Below the pieces are notes generated by a model. That model did no database searches, was not told where the DNA came from, and saw only the letters and a program-made list of their open reading frames with translations. A DNA stretch of 64,000 nucleotides from Oscillospiraceae bacterium. Lineage in GTDB: Bacteria > Bacillota > Clostridia > Saccharofermentanales > Saccharofermentanaceae. Where the stretch lies: NCBI GenBank assembly GCA_902775565.1, contig CACYMP010000004.1, positions 62,001 to 126,000 of the forward strand, written 5' to 3'. This document shows positions 24,727-34,644 of this stretch, one piece after another. Both the position numbers and the translations under genes were made by a program. Numbering within the stretch: position 1 is the stretch's first letter; every line of letters begins with the position of its first letter.

Positions 24727-27588
24727 TTACCATTTCCATTCCTTAAAAAGTCTCTTGCCATCGGACGAATGACGCTTGCGCCACTCGTTGCCGGCCGCGA
24801 TGACTATCATGATGACGCCTGCGATGAGCAGGTACAGAAGCCACGCCATGGATGACCAGAACGTCGCCGACAGATAGACCGCTATGCCGATGATAGACAC
24901 AACTCCAAGTATAAACCAAAGCCTGCTCTTTTGTATAAAAGAAAATAAGAAAATACCGCCGGCTGCAACTCCGGTCACTATCAGGTCGAATGTCTCGCCT
25001 GTTATTGCCGCTGAAATGCCCTCAACCGTAAGGCACGCTGCTACGGCAGCAAACCAGGTGTATTTCATAACCTTTTCGTCTGCGGGCTTGATGAAGAACC
25101 TGAAGATAGCAACATCAAGAAGTATCACACAGAGGACAAATTCGGTCATAAATCCGTCAGGGATCTCTATTAGCTGCTGGGCGATAACGGCAGCCGCCAT
25201 CGGGACCGAAGCTATGAACGCTACTTTCCTTGCAGACACCTTCGTCCTTCCGATGAAGTTGAAGATCATTAGAGACAGCGACATGAAAACGAGTGAATAG
25301 ACGTAATCTCCGCCTTTAAGGCCAAAGAGCAGGATGACCGGGATGAACGCGAGATAATCTATGCCCTTCCCCGAGAAGACTCTCTTTCTGTAGAACAGTC
25401 TGCCTAAGGCGAACTGGCCCAGTGTAAGAGTTATGAATAAGAGGTTATGCAGACCCTTTGCGGGAATACGGACAACATCCGTAAAGAATTCAGTGGCCGC
25501 GAATTCAAATGCCGCCAGCGGCAGTATCGCGTAAAACTCGTTTCCGCAGAAATAAAGTGCAAGCAGGATAAAGGGCATTGCGAACATGTGCCATGTTGCA
25601 TCCCATTCCATAAAGCTCAGGACTGTCCAGACGCAGAGCATTCCGCTGATCATATGCGTCATGTGCTTTGCGTATGGCAGGAGCTTTTCCTTTTTGAACA
25701 GAGGTACAAAACGGAGCAATACCAAGGAGCATGCCATGACCGCAAACATCACGCAGTAAGCAATCTTATAAGCCAGATGATCAGTATTTGCGATATCAAG
25801 GATCGTCCCCGGAACAAATGCCACAAATGCGGGAGCGTTCATCGCAAGCGAAATGACGAAGAACGAAGACAAGCTGAAAGACCCCTTCTTCTTTGCATTT
25901 AGGTAATAGTTGTACGCAAGCAGCAGTGAAGCTGCGAAAAGAAGTATTCCGCTTATCCAGATCTTTATTGTCACATCTGAAAGTGAAAGATTCGTGTGCT
26001 CAACTTGCCACCTGAGTTCTTTGATACTCGGGCGGCTTATCATTCCGAAAAGGATCGTAGCCCAGTTCATCACCTCTGATGCTATCCTGATCCTGTAATC
26101 ATCTTTTACGAAATGCCTGATGAGAGTCAGTACCAGAACGGCAGCAAGTGCTAAAGGCATGAAAATGACGAAATTGAGTGTGATGTCTTCATAACCTGTG
26201 ATCTTCCACATCAGCACAACTGTCATGATGTAAAACCACATGCCTGCATGCCCCGCATTTATACCGCCGGAAGTCTTTGTTTTCGAGAATAGGGATGACA
26301 GCACGGACATAACGGCTGCAATGCCGGCGGCAACTATTACCGCTATATGTATTCCGGACAGAAGATCTGCAATCAGAAGAGTGAAGACCATTACCGAAGT
26401 GAAAAGTATATCCGACAAGAGCGTGCGGAGCTTAGTCAGGAAATATACCGCATAAAGGACCACAAAAAGTCCGGTTACGATCCATCCTGACTCAGGATAT
26501 CCGAAATCGGAGATAAGGATCGTGAAGAAAGTGGCCAAAGCTGCGAAAGGTGCCAAATACTTAACCCAGTTCCTTTTCGGTGTGAATCTCGCATGAAGGA
26601 TCAGAGCTGTATTTGCAAGAACGGTTCCCGCAAGAGTAAAGTATCCGTCGCTTCCGTCATCCACGAAAAGAAATACGGCTATTACCATCAGAAGCACTGA
26701 TGCGTAAGTGATTATCTCTGAATAGATCCTGAAATCAGGCTTAACGTCATCAGATCTGAATATCATGATGATGCGCAGGATCACCGCCAGCACCGCGATC
26801 GCAATAAAGATGCTTTCATAAGTATAAGCGTATGAAGATTCCTCTCCTATCTGGCCGGATACGAATACGATGAGCCAGGTAAATGAGAAATACGTGATAC
26901 CCGTATAGAATTTCGATTTATAGATATACTTGCCTGCTACCGCTGATACTGCCATGACAAGCGAAGCAACGGCGGCAACGATCCATCCGTTTCCGTTCGA
27001 AAAAGAGAACCACTTGCCAAGGAGCCTGAACATTCCGACTCCGACAACGACGATCGGACCCAGAAAGCTTCCGAGCGTATAGAAAGCAAAGCCTGTCTGT
27101 TTGAGCTTCAATTCTTTCCCCGACAGGAATGCCAGGAAATATACCACCGCAACGGCCGCGACAAGCGTAATTGCTCTGGCGGCATTTCCCATGAAGCCCC
27201 AGGATACCGAAAGAAATGCAGCGCCAACAATAGTGAGAAGTAATACGCCGACGCCGAAAGTGATGCTCGTGCTGCTGATGCGGGACCTCTTCTTGGCAGC
27301 AACTGTTGCTGCAGGAACAGGTGCCGGCTGGACCACGGGCGCAGGCGAAGCTGCGAGTGCAGGTGCAGGTGCGGTAACCGGAGCAGGAGCCGCAGGTACA
27401 TGAGGCGCAGCCTGATATACACGGCCTGCCGCTTGTGCACGCTCATTATACTGGTCCTGCTTTATGTTAAAGAGTTCCCTGCGCGCATTAATATACTTGC
27501 GTACAAATGTAATAAGCAGTATCTGAAGTGCGATCGCATACGGCAGAACAATAAAGATACAGAATAATCCAAAATCTTCCAGATCCAT
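24727..27588 (-). CDS. Very large polytopic membrane protein, first gene of the lipid operon
   Basis: A 953-aa protein not recognised. It has one N-terminal helix (about 8-28), a charged cytoplasmic stretch, a Pro/Ala-rich linker (about 60-95, repeated PAPAP) and then, from about residue 108 to the end, an almost unbroken series of roughly 25-28 hydrophobic helices with very short loops. The layout recalls DUF2157/DUF2339-type membrane proteins of unknown function. No catalytic motif was seen. It is separated by 4 nt from the carS-like gene and has the operon promoter upstream, so it belongs to the same unit; a flippase, transporter or lipid-modifying role is guesswork. Confidence 0.65.
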   Translation of the reverse strand: MDLEDFGLFCIFIVLPYAIALQILLITFVRKYINARRELFNIKQDQYNERAQAAGRVYQAAPHVPAAPAPVTAPAPALAASPAPVVQPAPVPAATVAAKKRSRISSTSITFGVGVLLLTIVGAAFLSVSWGFMGNAARAITLVAAVAVVYFLAFLSGKELKLKQTGFAFYTLGSFLGPIVVVGVGMFRLLGKWFSFSNGNGWIVAAVASLVMAVSAVAGKYIYKSKFYTGITYFSFTWLIVFVSGQIGEESSYAYTYESIFIAIAVLAVILRIIMIFRSDDVKPDFRIYSEIITYASVLLMVIAVFLFVDDGSDGYFTLAGTVLANTALILHARFTPKRNWVKYLAPFAALATFFTILISDFGYPESGWIVTGLFVVLYAVYFLTKLRTLLSDILFTSVMVFTLLIADLLSGIHIAVIVAAGIAAVMSVLSSLFSKTKTSGGINAGHAGMWFYIMTVVLMWKITGYEDITLNFVIFMPLALAAVLVLTLIRHFVKDDYRIRIASEVMNWATILFGMISRPSIKELRWQVEHTNLSLSDVTIKIWISGILLFAASLLLAYNYYLNAKKKGSFSLSSFFVISLAMNAPAFVAFVPGTILDIANTDHLAYKIAYCVMFAVMACSLVLLRFVPLFKKEKLLPYAKHMTHMISGMLCVWTVLSFMEWDATWHMFAMPFILLALYFCGNEFYAILPLAAFEFAATEFFTDVVRIPAKGLHNLLFITLTLGQFALGRLFYRKRVFSGKGIDYLAFIPVILLFGLKGGDYVYSLVFMSLSLMIFNFIGRTKVSARKVAFIASVPMAAAVIAQQLIEIPDGFMTEFVLCVILLDVAIFRFFIKPADEKVMKYTWFAAVAACLTVEGISAAITGETFDLIVTGVAAGGIFLFSFIQKSRLWFILGVVSIIGIAVYLSATFWSSMAWLLYLLIAGVIMIVIAAGNEWRKRHSSDGKRLFKEWKW

Positions 27589-27629
27589 AAGCCTTATCTC
27601 CCTGATGATCTATCCTTTCCGTTAGCGTG

Positions 27630-27659
27630 ATAATAGCATTATGAATTGTCAGGTGTAAA
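27630..27659 (-). promoter_or_regulatory. Promoter of the eight-gene lipid operon
   Basis: Minus-strand TTTACA (27654-27659), 18-bp spacer, TATTAT (27630-27635), about 40 nt before the ATG of the first gene. It is the only promoter-like sequence found for the operon that runs to 15866. Confidence 0.55.
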
Positions 27660-27662
27660 GTG

Positions 27663-27677
27663 CTTTGATTATCAAAG
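27663..27677. promoter_or_regulatory. Palindrome at the -35 edge of the lipid operon promoter (possible operator)
   Basis: CTTTGATTATCAAAG is a perfect 7-bp inverted repeat around a central base, ending 3 bp upstream of the -35 hexamer. Its size and place fit a dimeric regulator binding site. No known consensus was matched. Confidence 0.45.
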
Positions 27678-27717
27678 TAATCACTGCCACAAAATTACCT
27701 CACACGTTTGAGAATTC

Positions 27718-28647
27718 TTAGATCGAGAAAAAATCCCTTGCCTGGGCCTTGTTCTTTTCGACTTCAGCCTCTAACTCTTCCCTGCCGGAGAAAGTCTGCT
27801 CAGGCCTTAGGAACTTCATCAGTTCGACCTTTATCACTGCGCCGTAGATATCCTCATCGAAATCGAAGATAAACGTCTCGACAACGTCATTTACCGCATC
27901 CTCGACGGTAGGTCTTCTGCCGACGTTGGTAACTCCGAAGAGCACGCGGCTGCCAAGCGTTATGCGGGAGCAGTACACTCCGCGCCTGACGACGAACTTG
28001 TCCTCAGGCACTTCCAGGTTCACGGTCGGGAATCCCATGAGTCTTCCAGCCTGTTTGCCGTGAACGACGCGTCCGGAATATGAATAGTAACGTCCTCCGC
28101 ACATTCTTGATGCAAGCTCCACATCGCCTTCCGACAACGCTTCGCGGAGCCATGAAGTCGATATCTTGCGGTCCGTGCCTTCAAGAATGCGGTCAGGTAT
28201 CACACGCAGGCTCATCTGATTTTTCTTTGAGTAATCCTTAAGGAAAGCTATATCACCTTTTGCGTCCTTGCCGAATCTGTAGTCATTACCGGCAAACAGC
28301 GCGGCAGCGCCAGTGCGCGCATAAAGTATCTGCTGACAGTATTCTTCCGGGCTCATGTCCCTGACCTGCGGAAAATTCAGTACCAGCATCTCGTCAACGC
28401 CAAGTTCTTCGAGCATCTTAAGACGCTCTTCCATCGTGTAAAGAAGCCTGTCGCCGCCGTTCTTATCAAGGTTTCTGAATGTCTGCACACATGTCAGAAG
28501 GCCGGTGTTCTCAGCAAGCCTGACAGCCGCCTTTATAATGTCGATATGCCCCTGATGAATGCCGTCAAACATACCGAGCGCCATAACGCGACCGCCGGGT
28601 ATAAACGGAAGATCATCCAGACTGTATTTCGTGCAGACTTTAATCAT
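27718..28647 (-). CDS. ribF: Bifunctional riboflavin kinase/FAD synthetase
   Basis: A 309-aa enzyme making FMN then FAD. N-terminal adenylyltransferase domain with LGMFDGIHQGH near residue 25 and the ISTSWLREAL motif near 160; C-terminal flavokinase domain with GRLMGFPTVNLE and GVTNVGRRPTV. Length is typical. It overlaps truB by 8 nt and is the last gene of the rimP-nusA-infB operon, as in many Clostridia. No clear terminator follows before the lipid operon promoter. Confidence 0.95.
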   Translation of the reverse strand: MIKVCTKYSLDDLPFIPGGRVMALGMFDGIHQGHIDIIKAAVRLAENTGLLTCVQTFRNLDKNGGDRLLYTMEERLKMLEELGVDEMLVLNFPQVRDMSPEEYCQQILYARTGAAALFAGNDYRFGKDAKGDIAFLKDYSKKNQMSLRVIPDRILEGTDRKISTSWLREALSEGDVELASRMCGGRYYSYSGRVVHGKQAGRLMGFPTVNLEVPEDKFVVRRGVYCSRITLGSRVLFGVTNVGRRPTVEDAVNDVVETFIFDFDEDIYGAVIKVELMKFLRPEQTFSGREELEAEVEKNKAQARDFFSI

Positions 28648-29575
28648 TAGCGAAAAGCCTCTCTATCCTCATTACCGTCTTCCCGTCTTCATTCGCGGGA
28701 TAGACCACCGCGATCGTTTTTCCTTCAAAGACCGCGCGGTAATATGTTCTTTCAGAAGTAACGGGAACGCCTTCAAATGCAATCTTTCGTCCGAATCCGA
28801 GATCTCTTGCCCCACGCTCGTCCAAAGTAACTTCAGGTATGTGGGAGATCGCGGAAGAAGAGCTCTGAAGAAAAGAATAATCTTCCCTTTGGGCCATCTC
28901 GAAAAGCTGATCCGGAGTATATGCGTTCTCAATGCTGAAAGGACCGTTTTTGGTTCTTCTCAGGGTCTGGGCATAAGCACCATAGCCTAAAAGTTCACCG
29001 CAGTCGGTGCAGATGGTCCTTATATATGTCCCCTTGGAGCATGCGCACGTAAACTCAACGGCAAAGCCCTTTTCAAGCGTCTCTATCTTATCGATGACAA
29101 GGCTGTATATCTTTATCTTAGAAGGCTTAAGATCGGCTTCTATGCCTTTTCTTGCAAGGTCATAAGCCTTGACTCCGTCGATCTTTTTCGCGGAATACAA
29201 AGGGGGCTTTTGTTCCGTACGGGAAGCAATATCGGCAAACGCTTCACGAACTTTCGCAAAGTCAGTTGCGACGAGTTCTTTCATCTCCTTCTCTGAAGGA
29301 TAATTCTCAGAGATGATCTCACCGGTAAGATCGCCGGTGTCTGTCGTTGCTCCAAAGATACAGCGACACTTGTACTCCTTGTCATAGCCTTCGCAGAAAC
29401 GCAGATATTTAAGTCCTTTGCCGCAGAACACAGGCAAAAGGCCGGTAGCGAAAGGATCGAGCGTACCTAAATGACCGGCCTTTCTTGAGCCGGTCAGTTT
29501 CTTTATCGCGCCGTCTGTCTTAAAAGACGTCCAGCCTTCGGGTTTGTCTACAAGGATTACTCCGTCAAAGATCAT
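28640..29575 (-). CDS. truB: tRNA pseudouridine(55) synthase TruB
   Basis: A 311-aa enzyme that makes pseudouridine 55 in the T-loop of tRNAs. It shows DGVILVDKPEGWTSF, KAGHLGTLDPFATGLLPV with the catalytic Asp in GTLDP, YSAKKIDGVKAYDLAR, and CSKGTYIRTICTDCGELLG. The C-terminal part is a short TruB-II/PUA-like domain. Overlaps nrnA by 4 nt upstream and ribF by 8 nt downstream. Confidence 0.95.
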   Translation of the reverse strand: MIFDGVILVDKPEGWTSFKTDGAIKKLTGSRKAGHLGTLDPFATGLLPVFCGKGLKYLRFCEGYDKEYKCRCIFGATTDTGDLTGEIISENYPSEKEMKELVATDFAKVREAFADIASRTEQKPPLYSAKKIDGVKAYDLARKGIEADLKPSKIKIYSLVIDKIETLEKGFAVEFTCACSKGTYIRTICTDCGELLGYGAYAQTLRRTKNGPFSIENAYTPDQLFEMAQREDYSFLQSSSSAISHIPEVTLDERGARDLGFGRKIAFEGVPVTSERTYYRAVFEGKTIAVVYPANEDGKTVMRIERLFAND

Positions 29576-30639
29576 AGGAGTTTTTCCACACGCTCCTTGA
29601 CCTCATCGGCAAGAGCGTCTATCTTAACGTCTCTTACGGAGAACCCGGCTGCGCGTAAGTGTCCGCCGCCGCCGTAAAGGCCCGCAAAAGCTGCGGAATT
29701 GAAGCTGTCATTGGATCTGACGTTAGCCCTGATAACACCGTTCTCGAGTTCTCTTAATACGATAGCGATCTCAACTCCGTCGACGTCCCTCAATGCGGAA
29801 ACGACGTCATCGACTCCGTCAGCATCCGCGCCGTATTCCTTGAACATCGAATAAGGAACGACGCTGATGGCGAACTTGCCGCCGCAAAGGAATTCCGCTT
29901 TTGAACGTGCGGCCGCTGAAAGCCTGAATTTCGACATCTTCTTGAGATCGAAAAGGTTGTAGCAGACGGAAGATATATCGCCTCCCAAAGACATCAGCTC
30001 ACCTGCGGAGACAAGCGTCTCAGGATGCGTGTTTTTGTATGTGAATCTGCCTGTATCAGTAACTATTCCGGCTATAAGGCAACCTGCGCAGAGCTTGTCA
30101 ACAAGTGCGTTTACAGGTTTTCCGAGGAGCTTTGCGGCTGAACAGACCACATAGTAGACGAGCTCGCATGCTGACGATGCATCGGGATCGATCCACATAT
30201 TGTCAGCACGTGTGCTGACTGAAGCATGGTGATCGATGATGATCTTATTGGGACACATATCGAAGTATTCGCCACATGCGCCCATTCTCTCGGATTCAGA
30301 GATATCAACGGCAACAGCCCATGAGAACTTCTTGTCAAAGACTGTTCCGTTCTCCTTAAATGCTTTGATAGCGTCAGTATCGGCAGTAACATCGAAAAGA
30401 AGGTGATCTATGCCTAAGAACCCCATGTTCTCCGGCAATTCCTCCGGCATAGCGACATACGCTTCAACACCGATCCTGCGGAGCGCAACGCAGAGGCCGC
30501 AGGCAGAACCTACGCAGTCACCGTCAACACTTTTGTGAAGGAAGATTAGGCATACGCCGTCTTCCTTTTTCAAAGTGTCAGCCATATCTATAAGATGTTT
30601 CGCGATCCTCTCGGAATCTGCCAGATATTTATCAGTCAT
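29572..30639 (-). CDS. nrnA: DHH/DHHA1 phosphoesterase, NrnA-like (oligoribonuclease/pAp phosphatase)
   Basis: A roughly 355-aa manganese-dependent phosphoesterase that removes nucleotides from very short RNAs and dephosphorylates pAp. Motifs: HKSVDGDCVGSACGL, VAVDISES, IIIDHHASV, and at the C-terminus GGGGHLRAAGFSV of the DHHA1 domain. The conventional DxDGD reads SVDGD. Start choice is uncertain: ATG at 30637-30639 (overlapping the rbfA stop by 8 nt) fits coupling, but ATG at 30652-30654 lies right behind AAGGAG and cannot be excluded. Found in the same place in many Firmicutes nusA-infB operons. Confidence 0.9.
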   Translation of the reverse strand: MTDKYLADSERIAKHLIDMADTLKKEDGVCLIFLHKSVDGDCVGSACGLCVALRRIGVEAYVAMPEELPENMGFLGIDHLLFDVTADTDAIKAFKENGTVFDKKFSWAVAVDISESERMGACGEYFDMCPNKIIIDHHASVSTRADNMWIDPDASSACELVYYVVCSAAKLLGKPVNALVDKLCAGCLIAGIVTDTGRFTYKNTHPETLVSAGELMSLGGDISSVCYNLFDLKKMSKFRLSAAARSKAEFLCGGKFAISVVPYSMFKEYGADADGVDDVVSALRDVDGVEIAIVLRELENGVIRANVRSNDSFNSAAFAGLYGGGGHLRAAGFSVRDVKIDALADEVKERVEKLL

Positions 30640-31060
30640 TATCGTTACCGGCATCTCCTTCGTTCTTACCATCGCCTGCCTCACGCTTTTCGCGCTCGGC
30701 ACGTCTTCTCTCATCTTCGGCTATTGTCTTCTCGATAAGAGCATCCATGCGGGCAGCCTCGTCAAGAGTGTTGTCGAGCTTGAAATGCAGCTCCGGAGCC
30801 ACTCTCAGCTTGATCTCCTGCACGGCCTCATAACGGATGAATCCCTTGGCGTGCTCTAAAGCATCCATCGCATCCTTCTTCGTCTTTTCGTCTCCGTAAA
30901 CGGAGATAAAGACCGTCGCATGCGTAAGGTCAGAACTCATCTTGACGCCGGTGACCGAGGTCATGAAAGGAACCCTGGGGTCCTTGAGCCTCATGGATAT
31001 GATCGATGAGATTACTTTCTGCATCTCATCGCCGACTATTTCAGGTCTTCTTCTCTTCAT
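30632..31060 (-). CDS. rbfA: Ribosome-binding factor A
   Basis: A 142-aa 30S maturation factor with the KH-type core: MKRRRPEIVGDEMQKVISSII, LKDPRVPFMTSVTGVKMSSDL, THATVFISVYGDE, and LRVAPELHFKLDNTLDEAARMD. It helps process the 5' end of 16S rRNA and cold adaptation. A highly charged tail of about 25 residues (ERRRAEREKREAGDGKN) follows the conserved core. Starts 3 nt after infB. Confidence 0.95.
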   Translation of the reverse strand: MKRRRPEIVGDEMQKVISSIISMRLKDPRVPFMTSVTGVKMSSDLTHATVFISVYGDEKTKKDAMDALEHAKGFIRYEAVQEIKLRVAPELHFKLDNTLDEAARMDALIEKTIAEDERRRAEREKREAGDGKNEGDAGNDND

Positions 31061-31063
31061 CTC

Positions 31064-34012
31064 TTAGTCTCTTGCAACCTCGATATTGCCATACGCCTCA
31101 ATGACGTCGCCGACCTTGATATCGTTGTACTTCTCAACAGTAAGACCGCACTCGTGTCCTGCGAGAGCTTCCTTGACGGAATCCTTCTCGTGCTGGAGGG
31201 AACCGAGCTCACCGGTGTAAACGACAACGTCGTCTCTGATGACCCTGACCTTGGTGCCGCGGGTGATCTTACCGTCAGTGACATAGCATCCGCCGATGGT
31301 ACCGATTCCGCTGACCTTGAACAGCTGTCTGACTTCCGCGTGACCTGTGATGACCTCTTCGATCTTAGGCGCAAGCATACCCTTCATAGCGTTCTCGACA
31401 TCTTCGATAGCGTTGTAGATGACGCTGTAAAGTCTGATATCAACGCCGGTCTCTTTTGCCTTATCGATGATCATCTGGTTAGGACGGACATTGAATCCGA
31501 TGATGATAGCGTTGGAAACGTCAGCAAGAACGATATCGGATTCGTTGATCGCACCGACACCGCCGTGTACGACCTTGACCTTGACCTCGTCGTTCGAGAG
31601 CTTTTCGAGAGACTGCTGGACAGCCTCGACGGAACCTCTGTCGTCTGCTTTGATGATGATGTTGAGATCCTTGACATCGCCTGCTGCCATCTGTGCCGCA
31701 AGTGTCTCAAGGCTCATCTTGGACGATCTGTGGAGCTGCTCTTCACGCTGCTTGATCTTTCTCTTCTCAACGAGCTGACGTGCTGTCTTGTCGTCTGTTA
31801 CGGCATAGAGCAGTTCGCCTGCCTCAGGAACTTCAGGGAGACCTAAGATCTCGACAGGTACTGAAGGACCTGCCTTCTTGATGGGATTGCCCTTATCGTC
31901 GTACATAGCTCTGACGTTACCCATGATAGCTCCGCAGACAACGGTGTCGCCCTGCTTGAGCGTACCGCGCTGTACGAGGACTGATGCGACAGGACCTCTG
32001 TTCTTGTCGAGCTGAGCCTCGATAACGGCACCCTTTGCCTGACCTGTAGGATCAGCCTTGAGTTCCATGACGTCTGCAGTGAGCAGTACGTTTTCGAGGA
32101 GATCGTCGATACCGATGCCCTTCTTTGCGGAGATCGGGACCATGATCGTGGATCCGCCCCACTCCTCGCAGATGAGATCATAGTTTGTAAGTTCCTGCTT
32201 GACCTTATCCGGATTTGCGCCCGGCTTATCGATCTTGTTGATGGCAACGATGATCTCGGTGTTAGCAGCCTTTGCGTGGTTGATAGCCTCGATCGTCTGG
32301 GGCATGACGCCGTCGTCTGCCGCAACTACGAGGATAGCGATATCCGTGAACTGGGCACCTCTTGCTCTCATCGTCGTGAATGCTTCGTGACCGGGAGTAT
32401 CAAGGAATGTGATCTGGCGGCCCTTGAGTCTTACGGTGTAAGCACCGATCTTCTGCGTGATTCCGCCTGCCTCACCTTCGATAACGTTTGTGGAACGGAT
32501 CCTGTCGAGGAGCGATGTCTTACCATGGTCAACGTGACCCATGACAACGACGACCGGCGGCCTCGGCTGGAGGTTCTCGGGATTGCCCTCACCGTCATCG
32601 AAAAGGATATCCTCTTCGTTCTTCTCTTCAAGAAGCTCTGCATTGATACCGAAAGAATCAGCAACAAGGCATGCAGTATCGAAATCGAGTTCCTGGTTGA
32701 TCGTAGCCATAACGCCGAGCTTCATGAGTGCCATGATGATCTCGGAGCTCTTCTTGCCGATACCTTCTGCAAACTCCTTAACGGTAATGAATGCAGGGAT
32801 CTTGATCTCAGTTATTGTCTGCTGCTCCGCAATAGACTCCTCGAACTGCTTCTTCTTTTTCTTCTTGTATGAATACTCATCATAATCACCGTCCTCGCTT
32901 ACGCGGCCGTTGAACTGTGAGTTCCTGTTCTGGTGACGCTTGTCGGCGAAATTGTTCTTACCGCCGTCTCTGCGCTCGCTCTCGTTGTGCTTCTTTTCGA
33001 AAGCGCTCTTCTCGGCATAGTTGGTCCTGCTCTTCTTGACCTCATCGATAGGTGACTCGGCCTTCGGTCTTGCGGGACGTCTGAACTGGTTCTTCTGACC
33101 GGGCTCTTCATCCTTATCCTTATCGAATCCGCCGTTGCCGCCGTGACCCTGATAACCGCCGCCACGCTGAGGACCTCTTCCTCCGCCGTAGCCGCCCTGA
33201 CCGCCCTGGCCGTTCTGACCGCCGCCAAAACCGCCGCTTCTTGCAGGACTCTTCCTGTCACGGCCGGTATATGTGATGATCGTTGAACTTCTGATGGTCT
33301 CGCCTCTTGCAGGCGCATCGCCTAACGAAACGACCGCGGACGAAAGTCTCGGCCTCGGTGCGGGTCTTACGATATTTGCTTCCTCAGCAGCAGGAGCGGG
33401 AGTCTCAGTCTTGGCAGGCTCCCCCGCCTTGGGTGCCTCAGGCTTTGTCTCCTCAGCTTTGGGCTCTTCAGCCTTGGGTGCCTCAGCTGCTGCAGGCTCC
33501 TCGGGCTTTGCTTCCTCAACCGGAGCAGGCTTCTTTGCCTTAACGGGCTTTTTCGCTTCTTTTGTCTCTTCAGAAACTTCCTCAGACTTAGCAGTCTTGG
33601 ATGAAGCTTTCTTTGCAGGCTTAGCTTCTGCAGCTTCTTCCTTTGCGGGCTGATCTTCTGCAGTTTTCTTTGTGCGCTTTGCGGCAGGCTTCTTCTCTTC
33701 AGCCTCTTCTGTCTTGGCAGCCTTGGCCTTCTCTGAAGTCTTTGCCGTCTTTTTTGCGGGAGCTGAATCTTCGGTCTTCTTTGCCGCTTCCTTCTTAGCA
33801 GGCTTCTCGGCTTCAGGAGCCTTCTCCTGCTTTTCGGGCGCAGGTGCAGGTGCGGGTGCCGCAGCAGGTGCTGCTGCCGGTGCCGCTGCAGGAGCAGCAG
33901 TATCTTCCGCCTTGTCCGACTTCTTATGGACTCTACCGAGCCTCATCTTCTTGTTGCCTGAGACGCCTCCGACTGTAAGACCGTTTTTCTTGTTCTCGCT
34001 GTCTTCACTCAT
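31064..34012 (-). CDS. infB: Translation initiation factor IF-2
   Basis: A 982-aa GTPase that places initiator tRNA on the 30S subunit. The first 400 residues are low complexity: Ala-Pro and Glu/Lys-rich repeats (about 30-200), then a Gly-rich, RNA-binding-like stretch (about 255-300) and a basic-acidic linker. The conserved IF2_N segment ([23 protein letters not shown]) precedes the G domain, whose G1 is GHVDHGKTS near residue 490, with DTPGHEAF and NKIDKP. Domains II-IV complete the C-terminus. ATG at 34010-34012 forms TGATG with the ylxQ stop; the frame one codon longer starts with TTG and is less likely. Confidence 0.96.
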   Translation of the reverse strand: MSEDSENKKNGLTVGGVSGNKKMRLGRVHKKSDKAEDTAAPAAAPAAAPAAAPAPAPAPEKQEKAPEAEKPAKKEAAKKTEDSAPAKKTAKTSEKAKAAKTEEAEEKKPAAKRTKKTAEDQPAKEEAAEAKPAKKASSKTAKSEEVSEETKEAKKPVKAKKPAPVEEAKPEEPAAAEAPKAEEPKAEETKPEAPKAGEPAKTETPAPAAEEANIVRPAPRPRLSSAVVSLGDAPARGETIRSSTIITYTGRDRKSPARSGGFGGGQNGQGGQGGYGGGRGPQRGGGYQGHGGNGGFDKDKDEEPGQKNQFRRPARPKAESPIDEVKKSRTNYAEKSAFEKKHNESERRDGGKNNFADKRHQNRNSQFNGRVSEDGDYDEYSYKKKKKKQFEESIAEQQTITEIKIPAFITVKEFAEGIGKKSSEIIMALMKLGVMATINQELDFDTACLVADSFGINAELLEEKNEEDILFDDGEGNPENLQPRPPVVVVMGHVDHGKTSLLDRIRSTNVIEGEAGGITQKIGAYTVRLKGRQITFLDTPGHEAFTTMRARGAQFTDIAILVVAADDGVMPQTIEAINHAKAANTEIIVAINKIDKPGANPDKVKQELTNYDLICEEWGGSTIMVPISAKKGIGIDDLLENVLLTADVMELKADPTGQAKGAVIEAQLDKNRGPVASVLVQRGTLKQGDTVVCGAIMGNVRAMYDDKGNPIKKAGPSVPVEILGLPEVPEAGELLYAVTDDKTARQLVEKRKIKQREEQLHRSSKMSLETLAAQMAAGDVKDLNIIIKADDRGSVEAVQQSLEKLSNDEVKVKVVHGGVGAINESDIVLADVSNAIIIGFNVRPNQMIIDKAKETGVDIRLYSVIYNAIEDVENAMKGMLAPKIEEVITGHAEVRQLFKVSGIGTIGGCYVTDGKITRGTKVRVIRDDVVVYTGELGSLQHEKDSVKEALAGHECGLTVEKYNDIKVGDVIEAYGNIEVARD

Positions 34013-34359
34013 CAAATGTCATCCTCCTCATTGATGCCTTCGAGCAGATCGGATATTCCTTTCGCAAAGGCTTTATCCGTAACTGCCACGGCAGTCCTCG
34101 CGGGTTTTCCGAGCGCAATCCCCAGGTCGTCTGATGTTCCGAGCCTGAAGCACGTTACGGCTTTCCCTGTTACTTTTTCACTTTTTTCCGCGGCACTCAG
34201 GAGTTTATCCAGAGTGTTGCGCGATATGTCGCGGCTTATCAGCAGAAGCTCGGCCTTGCCGGAATTCAGCGTTGATGTAACGCCTTCCGCCCCCGATATG
34301 ACCTTGCCGGCCCTCTGGGCCATGCCGAGCATTCCTAAAACCCGCTGCTTGGCGTTCAT
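34012..34359 (-). CDS. ylxQ: L7Ae-family ribosomal protein YlxQ
   Basis: A 115-aa RNA-binding protein of the L7Ae/L30e/Gadd45 fold, found in the nusA-infB operon of many Firmicutes. Seen: [31 protein letters not shown], and the acidic C-terminus GINEEDD. L7Ae proteins bind kink-turn RNA; the target of YlxQ is unsettled. TAATG coupling with ylxR, TGATG with infB. Confidence 0.92.
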   Translation of the reverse strand: MNAKQRVLGMLGMAQRAGKVISGAEGVTSTLNSGKAELLLISRDISRNTLDKLLSAAEKSEKVTGKAVTCFRLGTSDDLGIALGKPARTAVAVTDKAFAKGISDLLEGINEEDDI

Positions 34360-34640
34360 TAAGCTTCCGCCTTTGCAGCTGCCGCGAGCATTTCCTGCGC
34401 GAGGGCTTTTGCCTCCTCGTCGCTTATTGCCCTCCGGAGTCCTTTAGACAGTCTGCCTGCCTTCTTGAGCTCCGTCTTAATGCATTCTTCGTTCTTGCAG
34501 AGATATGAACCGCGGCCGGGTGCTTTTCCGGTCGGATCGTAAACTATGCTGCCGTCCGCAAGACAAACGACTCTCAAAAGATCGCCCTTGTCCTTCGTTG
34601 TTCTGCAGCAAACACAGCTTCTCTGCGGTTTCTTCTTCAT
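34359..34640 (-). CDS. ylxR: YlxR (DUF448) RNA-binding protein
   Basis: A 93-aa basic protein with RSCVCCRTTKDKGDLLRVV at the start and GRGSYLCKNEECI in the middle, the DUF448 signature. Family members are small nucleic-acid-binding proteins; a role as RNase P modulator (RnpM) has been reported for Bacillus. ATG at 34638-34640, 4 nt after the nusA stop; the longer frame lies inside nusA. An Ala-rich C-terminal tail ends it. Confidence 0.92.
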   Translation of the reverse strand: MKKKPQRSCVCCRTTKDKGDLLRVVCLADGSIVYDPTGKAPGRGSYLCKNEECIKTELKKAGRLSKGLRRAISDEEAKALAQEMLAAAAKAEA

Positions 34641-34644
34641 GCGA

